The notes below the pieces were generated by a model that was given only the letters and a program-made list of their open reading frames with translations, was not told the origin of the DNA and ran no database searches. A program made the position numbers and the translations under genes. 64,000 nucleotides of DNA, from NCBI GenBank assembly GCA_037783545.1, contig JBBELK010000504.1, positions 558,001-622,000 of the forward strand. Reading direction: 5' to 3'. This stretch comes from Henricia sp. BOLD:AAB3569. Its lineage: Eukaryota > Echinodermata > Asteroidea > Spinulosida > Echinasteridae. Shown in pieces: positions 34,068 through 46,137 of the stretch (within the stretch, counting starts at the first letter, position 1; each line of letters starts with the position of its first letter).

Positions 34068-36560
34068 GAAGAAAAACACAGATTTAAGATTAAAAAAATA
34101 GACGGAATAGGGCTGTAAATACATTTTGCTTATTTCATTAGATGTCTGTGGGCATTGACAAAGTTTATTGCAGTACCTATAGGGCAACTAATTTTGCGTG
34201 GCGCCAGGTTTATTTTTCATCGCGAGTCAAATGATAACAGCATTTATAAAGCCCCGCCCGGCAACAATCTTTGACCTGTGTTCCCAGAATTCAATGCGAA
34301 ACCCAGTGTCGTTCGTTTTTGCATCTTCTAGGGGCTTCCCCGGTGTAAACCCCCTGTTTCACATCTCTGTAAGCATCTCGAACGCCCCTGATAAATACCT
34401 CTGTATTACCATCATTATTCTGTATCCTATTCAGGTTTCAAATCAAATGTATTCTGAGGTCATAACACACAATTTATGGCCCAGTATGTTTAAAACATGT
34501 TCACTGATTTCTACATGATGACATGTTCTTTGATCTACATGTATATATACATGTAGTGACTAGAAAGCACCTACATGTACATGTACATCCGCTTGCATAC
34601 CAGCAGAAAAATTGGTGTGACCTAAACTGAAAGGACACAGTTGTGGTAACGTCGTTTAGTTGTGCTTTTTTTCTGCCAACAAGAAGAATCCTCATTTGCA
34701 TGTTACATAATACATGTAGAAATGACATCTATGGTACTTAAAAAAATTAAAAAAATTCCCAATATTTTTTATAAGCAATTATCATGGGCACACAAGCAAA
34801 TCTCATTGGCCCCTAGTTTTAAGCATAATACTCGGCATAACACAAGACATCCAACAACTACACAACTTTCAGCTGTTGTCGAAATAGCCTAGTAAGCAGC
34901 AGGGAGGGGCCGGTCTTCTGTAGTAGTGACAATCGTCCCAAAATGCATGCATTACAGATGATAGTATTTAAAAATATTGACACATACATAAGTAGAGCAG
35001 GCGATAAATGTGCTCAAACAAGACGGATGACAACGTTGCACGTGCAATCACTTTGCATGCTTAGAACACCAAGTTCTACGAAATATGCTCGTGCTTGAGA
35101 CATTTTTTTTATTTTTTACTATGCCTATTCCAAAACATCCACTTCAATGTAATTGACTCCTGGCCCAAAACACCTACGTACATGTAGCACACATGGCTTA
35201 AATGTTATTGTAAGTTGTTCAAACCACATGACTTACTAGCCCAGGTAAGACTCTGTACCGCATACTACATATGGGACGGAGTCCAGGGTATGAAGTTCTA
35301 AAAACGGGGTGAAACATTTTTTAACAAAAAAATTCAATATTTCTACCTTGTGCTGGAAGCCGGTAATGTGCTAACAAAGTCCCACGTGTCCTAATCTTTG
35401 GGTTCGCCGGGTTTTAAAATACTCTACACAGCACCAAACTCCATAATCCTGAGGAAATTGGCGAAAGTCACGCTAATTTGCTATATATTTGTGCAAAAAA
35501 AAAATCACCACAAATGCAGACAGCCAGGTTCGCATACATTCAGCGTGTTGTTTTCTCGTGCGTTCGCTAGGAAGTCGTAACACGCATGGCTTAAAGATTA
35601 CTGTAAGTTGTTCAGACCACATATCTTACTACATCATGTAAATCAATTTGACGTTCATTAAAAGGTAAAATAGCATGCGACATCCAACCTGAGCTAATGA
35701 CTTACATGTAGTTCTGAAAAATGTCTAAAACAAGGTTTCTTTAGAAATCTCTTGCCATCCACCAGTGAAAACTTGCCCAGATCAAATACAGTAACAGCTT
35801 TCTTTGTAACGATTCTTTGTGTGTACATGTACATGTAGATAACTACTACAATTTGCTGGCAGAGTGTGACGTCAGCTTCTGCCCAGGTTACGTGCACTTC
35901 CTTGACACTGGTTTTTGTGCACTTCTCTAACAACCAGTTTGATCACACAAAACATGGAGCATGAAAATACAAATTTTTAATCAAGATAGTGGCAAACCTA
36001 CATGTACATGTACGTACATAAAAAATAATGATAACAGATGGCGAACTGGTTTGCAGCAGGTTGTAGTCATACAAGTAAAAGTCGTACATAAAATGCAGTT
36101 TTCTTGTCAAAACGACAAGAAAATGTAATTCACATAGTGACCTACAGTATGCAAAATTTAGACATAAATACATGAATGCGCTGCACACACACACACACGA
36201 TGGACTCACCTCAATTGAGTAAGTTTCCTTTCTTTGAGTATATTTTATTACGTACAAGAACTGGATAATACAAATTTCTTTGAACATAATTTGATATCAT
36301 TGCACTTTTTCCCCTTCAAACTGCTTTTGGGTAGTCTTAAAAATTTAACATTACTCCATACATTGTCACCACCATGGGTCAACACTAGCACTGTTTCTAT
36401 GTGTATGTGTATATATGTAGCGCGTGCGGGGCACGTGAAAAAGCTTACAATATGCATTGTTTTTCCAGGTAAGTCTAGTTTCCAACCGTCACTTTATCTG
36501 ATGTTGTGTCCACCCTTCCTTGTTGGCTTTTGTCCAGTATTGTCAGACATTGCATCTTGA
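34068..36560. other. No gene recognised; ACATGT-rich
   Basis: Short frames only. There are several ACATGTACATGT runs (34571, 35824, 35999). One dispersed repeat lies at 35244-35480. Confidence 0.4.
35244..35480. repeat. Dispersed repeat, copy B (uninterrupted)
   Basis: It is homologous to 31956-32330 but lacks the MITE between GGAGTCCAG and TATGAAGTTC. Confidence 0.6.
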
Positions 36561-36774
36561 CAATTAACCAAATACGTACCTTGTCTTGTCCACATGTTGG
36601 GTTGTTATTGTGACCCCCTGCCCGCCACATACATGTACATGTACAACGTCTTGTAACATCCACGTGGGTCGCATACTTTCTTCACAAACCATCAATACCT
36701 TTTTCAAGGCTACAATAACTACTGTAGTAGTTGTGTGCCCTTCAATGCCCTTCAGTTGGTTTTGTTTTTTAAGT

Positions 36775-37229
36775 TCAGTCATAACTGTGTACCACAGTTG
36801 AACTAATTTCATAACGTCTTGGCTTCACGTTGTCCTTAATTCGTTGTGTAAGATTTTGACGCTTCTTAAACTTATCTAGCCAGTCCCAACCAGGCAGGTT
36901 TTCACAGAAGATTGTGGTTCTACCTTGTCGATTTAGATAATCTTGTACAAGGTAACGAATATCGCAAGACGATAACGGAAATTTGATGACTTTTACGACT
37001 ATTGTCTCTTCAGTAGCAGATAACACTGGTTGTCCACCTGGTTTTCCTGCATGTTGCACTGATGTGTCTTGTTCCATATCGTTCCATATGGTATCTTGAA
37101 CTGCTTCGATGCAGCATGCATGGTCAATTGTCCACTTTTCACCTGCCGTATAGCATTTTGTAGATCTTCTTGGGAATAAGCGGTTTGATACCCCCTCGAC
37201 CCAGCCTTCCGTTTATAGACCCGTGGCAT
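36775..37229 (-). pseudogene. Pogo/Tigger-like transposase N terminus, frameshifted
   Basis: The first segment (37229 down to about 37050) starts MPRVYKRKAGSRGY and contains a psq-type helix-turn-helix ending AASKQFKIPYGTIWN. The second, in another frame (to 36775), has GKPGGQPVLSATEE, DIRYLVQDYLNRQGR and GWDWLDKFKKRQ. These match the second HTH (CENP-B/Tc5-like) of pogo, Tigger and Jerky proteins. A frameshift near 37050-37080 separates them, and no DDE domain follows, so it is a truncated relic. Confidence 0.75.
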
Positions 37230-37407
37230 GATTGTTACGGTATATCAAAGCTCAATCAATATCTGCAAAGACAACAGAAAAGACAAATATACTATCATAA
37301 AAACACAATTACACAGAGTTTTGGACACTTCGTTGTTCAATTTTGACATTCGGGGTGACTTTGATAACCGTTATTATTATTATTATTATAAGTATTCATG
37401 GATTAAT

Positions 37408-37671
37408 AGGGCGACACATAATGCGTAAAAAAACTATATTAGGGCGACACACAACTGTCGCCCTATTATTATTTTTTTCAAAAACCATCTTTATGAGGTC
37501 AAAAACCATTTTTATTAGGTTCTTAACCATTCTTTTTAGGTCGCGAACCATTTTCGTTTAGGTCGAAAACCATCTTTTGTAAGCTTTATTTAGAGAAAAT
37601 TAGTGTTCCTAGAGAGGTTTCTACCGAAAATTCGGTGGTCGAATACGAAATGGTTTCCGGAGTGTCGCCCT
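37408..37671. mobile_element. MITE-like element with AGGGCGACAC ends and internal 22-bp repeats
   Basis: AGGGCGACAC occurs at 37408 and 37441, and is inverted at 37455-37464 and 37662-37671. Between them, 37477-37583 has five diverged units of about 22 bp around AAACCAT...TAGGTC. ATT microsatellites flank both sides. Confidence 0.5.
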
Positions 37672-37709
37672 TTTGCGGCATCGAGGAATATTATTATTAT
37701 TATTATCAA

Positions 37710-38948
37710 AGTCACACTGAGTATCAAAGCAACCCCGGATGACGGTATGACTCACCGTAATCAATATAAACATCTAGTGTGGCACACTGGTTATGTTTTT
37801 AGCTTCTCCAACAGTAGGACACTCACAAGTAACATGGAACGAAGTGGCCAATCTCGACAAAAGGTAGCGGCTGAAACTAATACTAGGCCTGGGCCTTAAT
37901 TACCCGTTTGACCAATCTTCTCGTCAAATTCTGCAACTGCACTCTCTCTCTTGTCTCTGTTTTTGAATTCCACGGACCTGACGTCATAAGGACATTGGTA
38001 ATCTGGCCATAAATCTACCAATTGATCTTCCAAAATCAACATAGCCCGCTTCAAAATCCATATTTTAATCGTTTTTTTGCATAAAAAATGTACTATTAAT
38101 CAACGCTTAAATAACCATAAAAGCAACTTGCTGCCTTCAAAATTATACTATTAAGTGATTGTTTCCCGAGAAAGGAATATGTACATAAAACAAAAGCAGA
38201 ACCCCCCCCCAAAAATATTAGTACACATACATTATAGATGTACCTAATCTTGAAATGATTAAAGGAACTGAGAAACGGCTTAATCCCATCTTGGATGATA
38301 TTGCAGAGCTGCCAACCCTCCCGGATTTTGCAACAGATTCTAAGGAAAATGACTAATTTTGTGAGTCCTGACATGGATAAAAATCCTCCTGGATTGTCAA
38401 TTAACAACCTCAGGGATTTTTAGATGTGTTTGGAGTCGTGGAATGAACCCGTTTCCCCAGATGTCCCCAGAGGGTTGGCAGCTCTGATATTGCCTCTTTT
38501 TCTTTGATCGTATTCAGATTGAACTTTGTTTCTGCATTCGGGAGAGGAAGACCAGAAGAACTAGTACTGCGTTGTTGGCATTTTTATTGGTCTGCAGCTC
38601 TTTCTGGAGTTCTCATGAGCCGGACAAAAACATATCAACAAATCTGTGCTGGATTGCTCTTTTGCTTTTTCATGTTTTGCATGACCTGTTTGTCTGTGTT
38701 CATTATGAAATTAAGACCAGTTGTGGCAGTGGCTCTCTACAAAAGATCTGCTCATTGAATGAAGAGTGGCTATTGTACTGTATGTATTTGGATTTATATT
38801 TAATTACACATTGTGGAAGACATCTTTTAGTTGAGTCTCGGATGCTCCATCCTCAACCAACTTGACCACAATGTTTGTATGAAATTGCAGATTCTGCTTT
38901 CTTCTTCTTAGTGCACCACTGGGTACCTTGCAAGATGTATGCCTCTTC
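37710..38948. other. No gene recognised
   Basis: No supported exon or element found. It may contain 3' sequence of whatever transcript includes the adjacent 54-bp repeat. Confidence 0.35.
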
Positions 38949-41420
38949 CTACCAAAATGGAGCACTGTGGTTAAGAGCTGGTTCTGCCGGTCCCTCTTCC
39001 TGCACCAGTTCTACAACCTCACTGGCCATTACATGTTCCTCTTCTGAACTGGAGTACCAATCCCAACTGGAAAGGGCACTCAGTCGAGTCTTGGATGCTC
39101 CATCCTTGGATGCAGTTTGTGCGTGAAATTGGCGATATTGCTCCTTCTCCTGCTCATTGATTGAGGCAGTTTGTGCGTGAAATTGGCGATATTGCTCCTT
39201 CTCCTGCTCATTGATGGAGGCAGTTTGTGCGTGAAATTGGCGATATTGCTCCTTCTCCTGCTCATTGATGGATGCAGTTTGTGCGTGAAATTGGCGATAT
39301 TGCTCCTTCTCCTGCTCATTGATGGATGCAGTTTGTGCGTGAAATTGGCGATATTGCTCCTTCTCCTGCTCATTGATGGATGCAGTTTGTGCGTGAAATT
39401 GGCGATATTGCTCCTTCTCCTGCTCATTGATGGATGCAGTTTGTGCGTGAAATTGGCGATATTGCTCCTTCTCCTGCTCATTGATGGATGCAGTTTGTGC
39501 GTGAAATTGGCGATATTGCTCCTTCTCCTGCTCATTGATGGATGCAGTTTGTGCGTGAAATTGGCGATATTGCTCCTTCTCTTGCTCATTGATGGATGCA
39601 GTTTGTGCATGAAATTGGCGATATTGCTCCTTCTCCTGCTCATTGATGGATGCAGTTTGTGCGTGAAATTGGCGATATTGCTCCTTTTCCTGCTCATTGA
39701 TGGATGCAGTTTGTGCGTGAAATTGGCGATATTGCTCCTTCTCCTGCTCATTGATGAATGCAGTTTGTGCGTGAAATTGGCGATATTGCTCCTTCTCTTG
39801 CTCATTGATGGATGCAGTTTGTGCGTGAAATTGGCGATATTGCTCCTTCTCCTGCTCATTGATGGATGCAGTTTGTGCGTGAAATTGACGATATTGCTCC
39901 TTCTCCTGCTCATTGGTGGATGCAGTTTGTGCGTGAAATTGGCGATATTGCTCCTTCTCTTGCTCATTGATGGATGCAGTTTGTGCCTGAAATTGGCGAT
40001 ATTGCTCCTTCTCCTGCTCATTGATGGATGCAGTTTGTGCGTGAAATTGGCGATATTGCTCCTTCTCCTGCTCATTGATGAATGCAGTTTGTGCGTGAAA
40101 TTGGCGATATTGCTCCTTCTCCTGCTCATTGGTGGATGCAGTTTGTGCGTGAAATTGGCGATATTGCTCCTTCTCTTGCTCATTGATGGATGCAGTTTGT
40201 GCGTGAAATTGGCGATATTGCTCCTTCTCCTGCTCATTGATGGATGCAGTTTGTGCGTGAAATTGGCGATATTGCTCCTTCTCCTGCTCATTGGTGGATG
40301 CAGTTTGTGCGTGAAATTGGCGATATTGCTCCTTCTCTTGCTCATTGATGGATGCAGTTTGTGCGTGAAATTGGCGATATTGCTCCTTCTCCTGCTCATT
40401 GGTGGATGCAGTTTGTGCGTGAAATTTGCGATATTGCTCCTTCTCCTGCTCATTGATGAATGCAGTTTGTGCGTGAAATTGGCGATATTGCTCCTTCTCC
40501 TGCTCATTGGTGGATGCAGTTTGTGCGTGAAATTGGCGATATTGCTCCTTCTCTTGCTCATTGATGGATGCAGTTTGTGCGTGAAATTGGCGATATTGCT
40601 CCTTCTCCTGCTCATTGGTGGATGCAGTTTGTGCGTGAAATTGGCGATATTGCTCCTTCTCCTGCTCATTGGTGGATGCAGTTTGTGCGTGAAATTGGCG
40701 ATATTGCTCCTTCTCCTGCTCATTGGTGGATGCAGTTTGTGCGTGAAATTGGCGATATTGCTCCTTCTCTTGCTCATTGACGGATGCAGTTTGTGCCTGA
40801 AATTGGCGATATTGCTCCTTCTCCTGCTCATTGATTGATGCAGTTTGTGCGTGAAATTGGCGATATTGCTCCTTCTCTTGCTCATTGATGGATGCAGTTT
40901 GTGCGTGAAATTGGCAATATTGCTCCTTCTCCTGCTCATTGATTGATGCAGTTTGTGCGTGAAATTGGCGATATTGCTCCTTCTCCTGCTCATTGATGGA
41001 TGCAGTTTGTGCGTGAAATTGGCGATATTGCTCCTCCTGCTCATTGATGGATGCAGTTTGTGCATGAAATTGGCGATATTGCTTCTTCTCCTGTTCATTG
41101 ATGGATGCAGTTTGTGTGAAATTGGCGATTTTGCTCCTTCTCCTGCTCACATGATTGATGGATGCAGTTTGTGCATGAAATTGGCGATATTGCTTCTTCT
41201 CCTGTTCATTGATGGATGCAGTTTGTGTGAAATTGGCGATTTTGCTCCTTCTCCTGCTCACATGATTGATGGATGCAGTTTGTGCATGAAATTGGCGATA
41301 TTGCTCCTTCTCCTGTTCATTGATGGATGCAGTTTGTGCCAAGCAAGTGTTTGCATTGTCTCTGATTTTAATGTTGCCTCTACTATTTGCCAAATGTTCC
41401 AAAGTCAAAAGTCGCGCCAA
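38949..41420 (-). CDS. Hypothetical repeat protein or exon over a 54-bp minisatellite
   Basis: A minus-strand frame stays open for 823 codons. It has about 41 repeats of an 18-residue unit of the type QTASINEQEKEQYRQFHA, then a non-repetitive acidic tail (SSWDWYSSSEEE) and a stop at 38949. The upstream end has no ATG, so if translated it would be an internal or last exon; TAAAATCAG near 41375 could be an acceptor. Other frames are open too, because one stop-free 54-bp unit is reiterated, so length alone is not evidence. The commonest unit variant (CCT/CTT in the plus strand) is synonymous in this frame, but several others are not. No known family. Confidence 0.3.
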   Translation of the reverse strand: MARLLTLEHLANSRGNIKIRDNANTCLAQTASINEQEKEQYRQFHAQTASINHVSRRRSKIANFTQTASINEQEKKQYRQFHAQTASINHVSRRRSKIANFTQTASINEQEKKQYRQFHAQTASINEQEEQYRQFHAQTASINEQEKEQYRQFHAQTASINEQEKEQYCQFHAQTASINEQEKEQYRQFHAQTASINEQEKEQYRQFQAQTASVNEQEKEQYRQFHAQTASTNEQEKEQYRQFHAQTASTNEQEKEQYRQFHAQTASTNEQEKEQYRQFHAQTASINEQEKEQYRQFHAQTASTNEQEKEQYRQFHAQTAFINEQEKEQYRKFHAQTASTNEQEKEQYRQFHAQTASINEQEKEQYRQFHAQTASTNEQEKEQYRQFHAQTASINEQEKEQYRQFHAQTASINEQEKEQYRQFHAQTASTNEQEKEQYRQFHAQTAFINEQEKEQYRQFHAQTASINEQEKEQYRQFQAQTASINEQEKEQYRQFHAQTASTNEQEKEQYRQFHAQTASINEQEKEQYRQFHAQTASINEQEKEQYRQFHAQTAFINEQEKEQYRQFHAQTASINEQEKEQYRQFHAQTASINEQEKEQYRQFHAQTASINEQEKEQYRQFHAQTASINEQEKEQYRQFHAQTASINEQEKEQYRQFHAQTASINEQEKEQYRQFHAQTASINEQEKEQYRQFHAQTASINEQEKEQYRQFHAQTASINEQEKEQYRQFHAQTASINEQEKEQYRQFHAQTASINEQEKEQYRQFHAQTASKDGASKTRLSALSSWDWYSSSEEEHVMASEVVELVQEEGPAEPALNHSAPFW
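39110..41345. repeat. 54-bp minisatellite, about 41 units
   Basis: The unit reads (plus) GATGCAGTTTGTGCGTGAAA TTGGCGATATTGCTCCTTCT CCTGCTCATT GATG. Variants are ordered: an ATTGGTGG unit is repeatedly followed by a CTTGCTC unit (around 39910, 40130, 40290, 40510 and 40720), implying higher-order repeat units. The 3' end (41030-41330) has shortened and lengthened units, including two copies with a CACATGATTG insert. Confidence 0.95.
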
Positions 41421-41429
41421 CGTATTAAA

Positions 41430-43440
41430 TGTTCTACTATATCTAGCTTTTTGTACATGTAGATAAAGTGAATCGTAGCATTTTTTTGTTGAATCTTGTA
41501 AATTGATACATGTACAGGTCTGTTAACTAGAAGACCAAAGCATGGAGACCTTTCAGGATTGCACACTCTTCTTTCAGGAGAAGCTGCAAGTCAAGAAGCA
41601 TGTGGACTGATGATAATCCCACATGGATAGAGATTGATCTTGGTCTCCGCTGTGCTTCAGTTCGGTGGAACAGGTTCTCCCAGAAGGCTCTTGGAACATT
41701 CTCTGGGTATCTTGGGTTGGGGCCTCCCCGGGTGGAAGTAATCACCCGAGCGAGGGTTGTCTGGCAACGTCAGGGTCTACAAAGTAATGTTCGTACTGCT
41801 GGCCGTCGTACGTGTGGAGTATATTACCTACCGGGCACTTCGTAGACGTGGGTCAATGTCCTTGTGCGTCCGTTCCCACCCCCGTATGTTGCAGCTGCCA
41901 CTCGTCCCTGAGGTGCTCACATAATGGCTCGTCCATCCAAGTGGCGGCTTCGTTGGTGGTCCTGTTCGCCTGAATATTGCTGTTCTCGGTGATCTTCTAG
42001 CGAGACCCGTCCGGGAAGGTCACAAGGGACCCCACGGCTCTGCATCAAACACACATCAAGGACAAAGCCTTGTCCCCCTAGTTTACTACACTGGCCAAAT
42101 TTTGTCGGGCCTTCGCAGAGTTATACAGAGGGAGGGGGCGGGGAGAGGGGCTGGTGAATGGATTACCAGCAGCACCATAATAGCGTTGCCTTTATGATTC
42201 TTAATTGTTTTGCCGACAGCACCATGAATTTGCCGACTGTACATGTACCATGATTTTGCTGAATAAAATAATTATTGGGGGAAGGGTGTCACACCCCACC
42301 CCCATACTTAACCCCCCACACCCTCTATCTACACCGCTGATGTTAACCTAGCAGTATGAACATACCCATGATTTACAAATGATATCTTTCTTTTTTCACT
42401 GTCTTGTCTACAGAAATACTCCTGCAGATTCACTGAATGAACTCTGCGTTTAGGATTCACTCGTGTCTTTGCATCAGACAAACTGTACAATCCTTTTCAT
42501 GGATTCCTGAGATTGGGCCTGTCCATCTGTGTTCCAGCTTTCCCCCTTTCCTAGTTTCTTTCCGGCTGTTCCTCAGCAACACTTGGATTCCAATTCCAAA
42601 GATCTGTGCAAATACATGTAGTTCAATTAAACAAACAAAACACACACACTCAAAAACCCAACAAACGAACGGGGCGAGCAAAGTAGCTACGACGCCTTTG
42701 GCAACCCTGCTCAACGCAACATGCACACTCGGCCATACATTTTTCTACCTGAGCGGCACAAAGAAAAATTCTGGGTTGTTAAAGCCGTCTCAGCTGCGCT
42801 GCTCACCTAGTCCATGTCGCATGGTGGCGCTCTCGTTCTGGTGCGAGACACTACCAGCTGTGAGGCATTGAACAAAGGCTACTGAGAGCATCGTATCAGG
42901 TTGACAGAGTGTTACTTTCCTCGCCTTCCACCTCTGTGGCCCTGGTTCGAATCCTGAAGACGAACAGGGCACACTGTCGAACTTACCGGTTCCACACATA
43001 TACAAAAGAGATTTACATGGTGCTACCGCAAATTATTATTATTAAAACGTCAGTGCTGCATCACACCTGTAAGGCCTGTATTCACATACCTTGTTGGATT
43101 GGCGACGCTTGTCATAGTTATTTTTTTGCCTCCGTTGCGCCTTCTTCACATTTTGCTTCGCAAGAGATGTTGCAGTTGTTCTTACTTCATTCATTCGCTC
43201 CACAAGATCAGAAATGTCATCATCACGAGTGTCTACAAATCTATAGCCGTTATGTTGTCAATAGGAAGAACTGGATCCCTGTTTTGATTTATAATTTGAA
43301 AGATTATTTATTTTCACACACAACAGATTACTTAAAATAAAGTGATTATTGCGTCGGCCCATATGTAAATGGATGTTATTCAGCCATTACGACATGGTAT
43401 ATTAAGTATATAAGTGCTTGTCCCGAGAACACGCTACAAA
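41430..43440. other. No gene recognised
   Basis: Frames up to 144 codons exist (42437-42871) but have no family signature and no splice-consistent neighbours. ACATGT motifs occur near 42240 and 42615. Confidence 0.35.
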
Positions 43441-43449
43441 CTCATAGCG

Positions 43450-43507
43450 TGCTCAGGTGAGACTCAAACCCAAGATCTTCTGCGTATGGCAGATGTCCTA
43501 ACCACCC
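43450..43507 (-). mobile_element. tRNA-like SINE fragment
   Basis: On the minus strand, GGTTAGGACATCTGCC (box A-like) is followed by TTGGGTTTGAGTCTCACC (box B-like). It lacks a full cloverleaf, so it is a SINE remnant rather than a tRNA gene. Confidence 0.5.
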
Positions 43508-43949
43508 TTACTTTATGGAAAGATGTTTCACCGTATAAGTTTACCTGACCTCAAAACATTCCTTTGCTAGGACTGTAGCTAATTGATAAAACTGCACGTC
43601 ATGAACCTGTACAACTCCTTTAACTTCCCATTTAAACAAAGTTAGACTAGAAGTTGCATAATGTTTTAAGTCAAAGAAATCAATGCCAAGCAAGGGAAAT
43701 AAATCTACATAGTTTTGTACAGTAATAGAAACATAACGTTTTCACAGTGCATTACTTATACATGGCATGTCTAATTGTTTTGTGGCATTCATGTACGATA
43801 AAGACTTAATAAGACAAATAACACATGTACATGCTTCATCTCCGAGAGGGAAAATTATTAAAACAGAAAACAATGCAAAGTGAATTTGGACACTCAACAC
43901 ACTGTCTACATGTATATACTGTCTACATGAATCAAATATCTAAAGATTT

Positions 43950-44713
43950 ATATGCGGATTATAATCTTAGGATCTAAGTGCAATGAATTAAGTTGATTGT
44001 GGAGTGAATGGAAAACACCTAGAAATAAAAGCGTCAAAACTGCCCAAAGTTTAGTACATGTAGGCCTACACAGATGAAACTGCAATTCTTGCCTTCCATA
44101 CATGATAAAAAATGAAGAGAAATTTGTGGAGGAATGCACGGCGGTCCGGTATCAAAACAAAATTGGATTGATGTGCTGGTCCCAGTCATCCTGGTTTTCA
44201 TTGCACACTTTTATGAGGGCACGTTGTAACGTTTGGTTAAATCGCTCATCCAAACCGTTCGTCTGAGGATGATAGGCTGAGCCTATCTGGTGCTCAGTAC
44301 CAGTCAGCCTAAACAATTCTCCGTTTATCCCATTGACAAACTCTCTTCCTTGATCAGTTATGATCACCTTAAAGGGCCCCTGAAATGCTCAATAACTTTA
44401 TGCACAGTTTTTGCTGCATATGAAGGATTACTTGTGTAGAAGGACAATACTGATGTTCATTTTGATGCCCCATGAATAAAAACACCAGACGCAGACCGTT
44501 TTCTTTGTGAATGCCCAACACCCCGGAATAATACTGAGCTCCTTCTACGAGGGTGTAAGACTTTGCGCGTTTTCTTATGGTCCTTTTCTCGTTTTCAGAG
44601 GACTGTTTGGGGTAATTTCCACCAGAGAGAAATGATATCAACTTTTCAACTGTCTGATCGTATGATTCGGTCGCCATGTCCATGATTGCGCATTGCATTG
44701 CAAACGTAAACAC
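43950..44713 (-). pseudogene. Ty3/gypsy-type integrase (GIN-like), internally deleted and broken
   Basis: The 5' frame (44713-44369) has the segment before the integrase zinc finger: VEKLISFLSGGNYPK, then NEKRTIRKRAKSYTL and a QYY motif. The zinc finger and first catalytic Asp are missing. The next frame (44367-44152) has the core with ITDQGREFVN (second Asp), HPQTNGLDERFNQT (catalytic Glu) and DDWDQHINPILF. An in-frame TGA follows, after which YRTAVHSSTNFSSFFIMYGR continues the family pattern. Deletion, frame change and stop make it inactive. Whether it came from a retrotransposon or a domesticated integrase gene cannot be told. Confidence 0.8.
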
Positions 44714-45400
44714 GTGCAGCTGGCTACTATGGGCTAGCAGCTAGTACACTACTAGTAGCGCAGCACGCATGTTGCAACATTAATACGCGTAACCAGTTTT
44801 GTGCCTGAGAAAAAAATAAACCTGGTGATGACTGCAGATTAGACCTACAAGCTATCTTTGTTTTAAAAATCGGCTCTTAATAACACCATTAAATAGTCTT
44901 TTTTTTTACTTTAGTAAAATAACATTGCAAAAGTTTTTTGTTTTACTTGTTAAAGGTCTTTATTCGACTAAAATAACCGGACCGAAAATACTGCACGCGG
45001 ACTCGATCACACCGTATCGCCTGAAATTTGCCAGTGCTATCCAATCCGGGCAGACCCAAATCAACCCGGACTAGATCTTTTGCGACACCGGAGCCAGAGT
45101 TAGGGAGCAGGCCGAGACAACTTCGGATCTTGGCAACGCTCAGGTTGAGCAGAGACCTGGTGGCTCCCTCGTAGCGGTAGTATCGAGCGACTACGGCCAC
45201 CCGCCAGGCATTATACTCGCTGACCGGTAAGGCCCGCCGAGGAATGCACGGACAAATCTTTTATCATTTGAAATTTGAACAAGTCGGTCTGCACAAGAAG
45301 TGCAAAATTAAACAATGGCCTACGGGTGGCTGTAGTTTTAAGGCTCAATAGATTGCACCCACTCGCTTTCGAAGAGAGCCAAGTCATTGACAAGAGAAAA
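44714..45400. other. No gene recognised
   Basis: A minus-strand frame at 44943-45200 has no recognisable family. Confidence 0.35.
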
Positions 45401-45618
45401 AACCTTGCTGCAGAGTCTGGGTTGCTACATAATACATATGCTGCTCACCTCGCCTATGACCCTCTTCCTTTTTGTTGCTTTACTTCCTTGTGGGGGATTG
45501 ATGCCAACAAACCTTGCTGCAGAGTCTGGGTTGCTACATAATACATATGCTGCTCACCTCGCCTATGACCCTCTTCCCTTTTGTTGCTTTACTTCCTTGT
45601 GGGGGATTGATGCCAACA
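45401..45618. repeat. Direct tandem duplication, 2 x 109 bp
   Basis: AACCTTGCTGCAGAGTCTGG at 45401 recurs at 45510, and the two units are almost identical through GGGGGATTGATGCCAACAAA. Confidence 0.9.
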
Positions 45619-46137
45619 AACATACTGCAAGAAAATTAAATTAAATTCACCCATGTCATCGCTTAGGCAGTACTGAATTCATCCATCGCTCACCAGTGCT
45701 ACGTCTTCTGCTCCATCATCTATCACCTCTACTGCTGCGTCTTCTGTTCCTATCTCCACCACTTCTGCTGCATCTTCTGTTCCTCTGTCTCCCATCTCTC
45801 TTGCATTCTCTAATTCTGTGTCTCCAACCACTGCTGCATCTACTACCTCCACTTCGTCAGCATTTGTGATGTCATCAGCCTGAGGAATGAGAAGTAGAAT
45901 GAGTTTCTTTTCCCTTAAAGAAATGTGTCCCGATAGAGTGTAGAGATACTTGAATTATCCATTGCAAACCAACATTTCTAGACCAACATTTCTATAAGTT
46001 GCAAGGATTTCAACAATTATCCACAAATCCAGAGTTTCTGTTTCACATATTAACACACATTTCAAAATAGTTGGATTGCTACTTCAACTTGCTATTTCAA
46101 GCAAAAAGCAATGTGATAGGATTTACTAAAACATTAC

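Noticed and set aside
39080-41098. 672-codon minus frame and 555-codon plus frame over the minisatellite
   Set aside because: A stop-free 54-bp unit repeated 41 times opens any such frame automatically; neither has flanking coding evidence.
39110-41345. CRISPR-like array (also 37477-37583 and 54114-54230)
   Set aside because: The repeats are head-to-tail with no unique spacers, in a eukaryotic genome.
42437-42871. 144-codon plus frame
   Set aside because: No recognisable domain and no supporting splice structure; composition is that of surrounding non-coding DNA.
45695-45879. Acidic frame (and 56400-56757) as the last exon of the MULE accessory gene
   Set aside because: The only good acceptor (CCTCAG|GC) joins the preceding phase-1 exon straight into a stop codon, so continuity is not supported.
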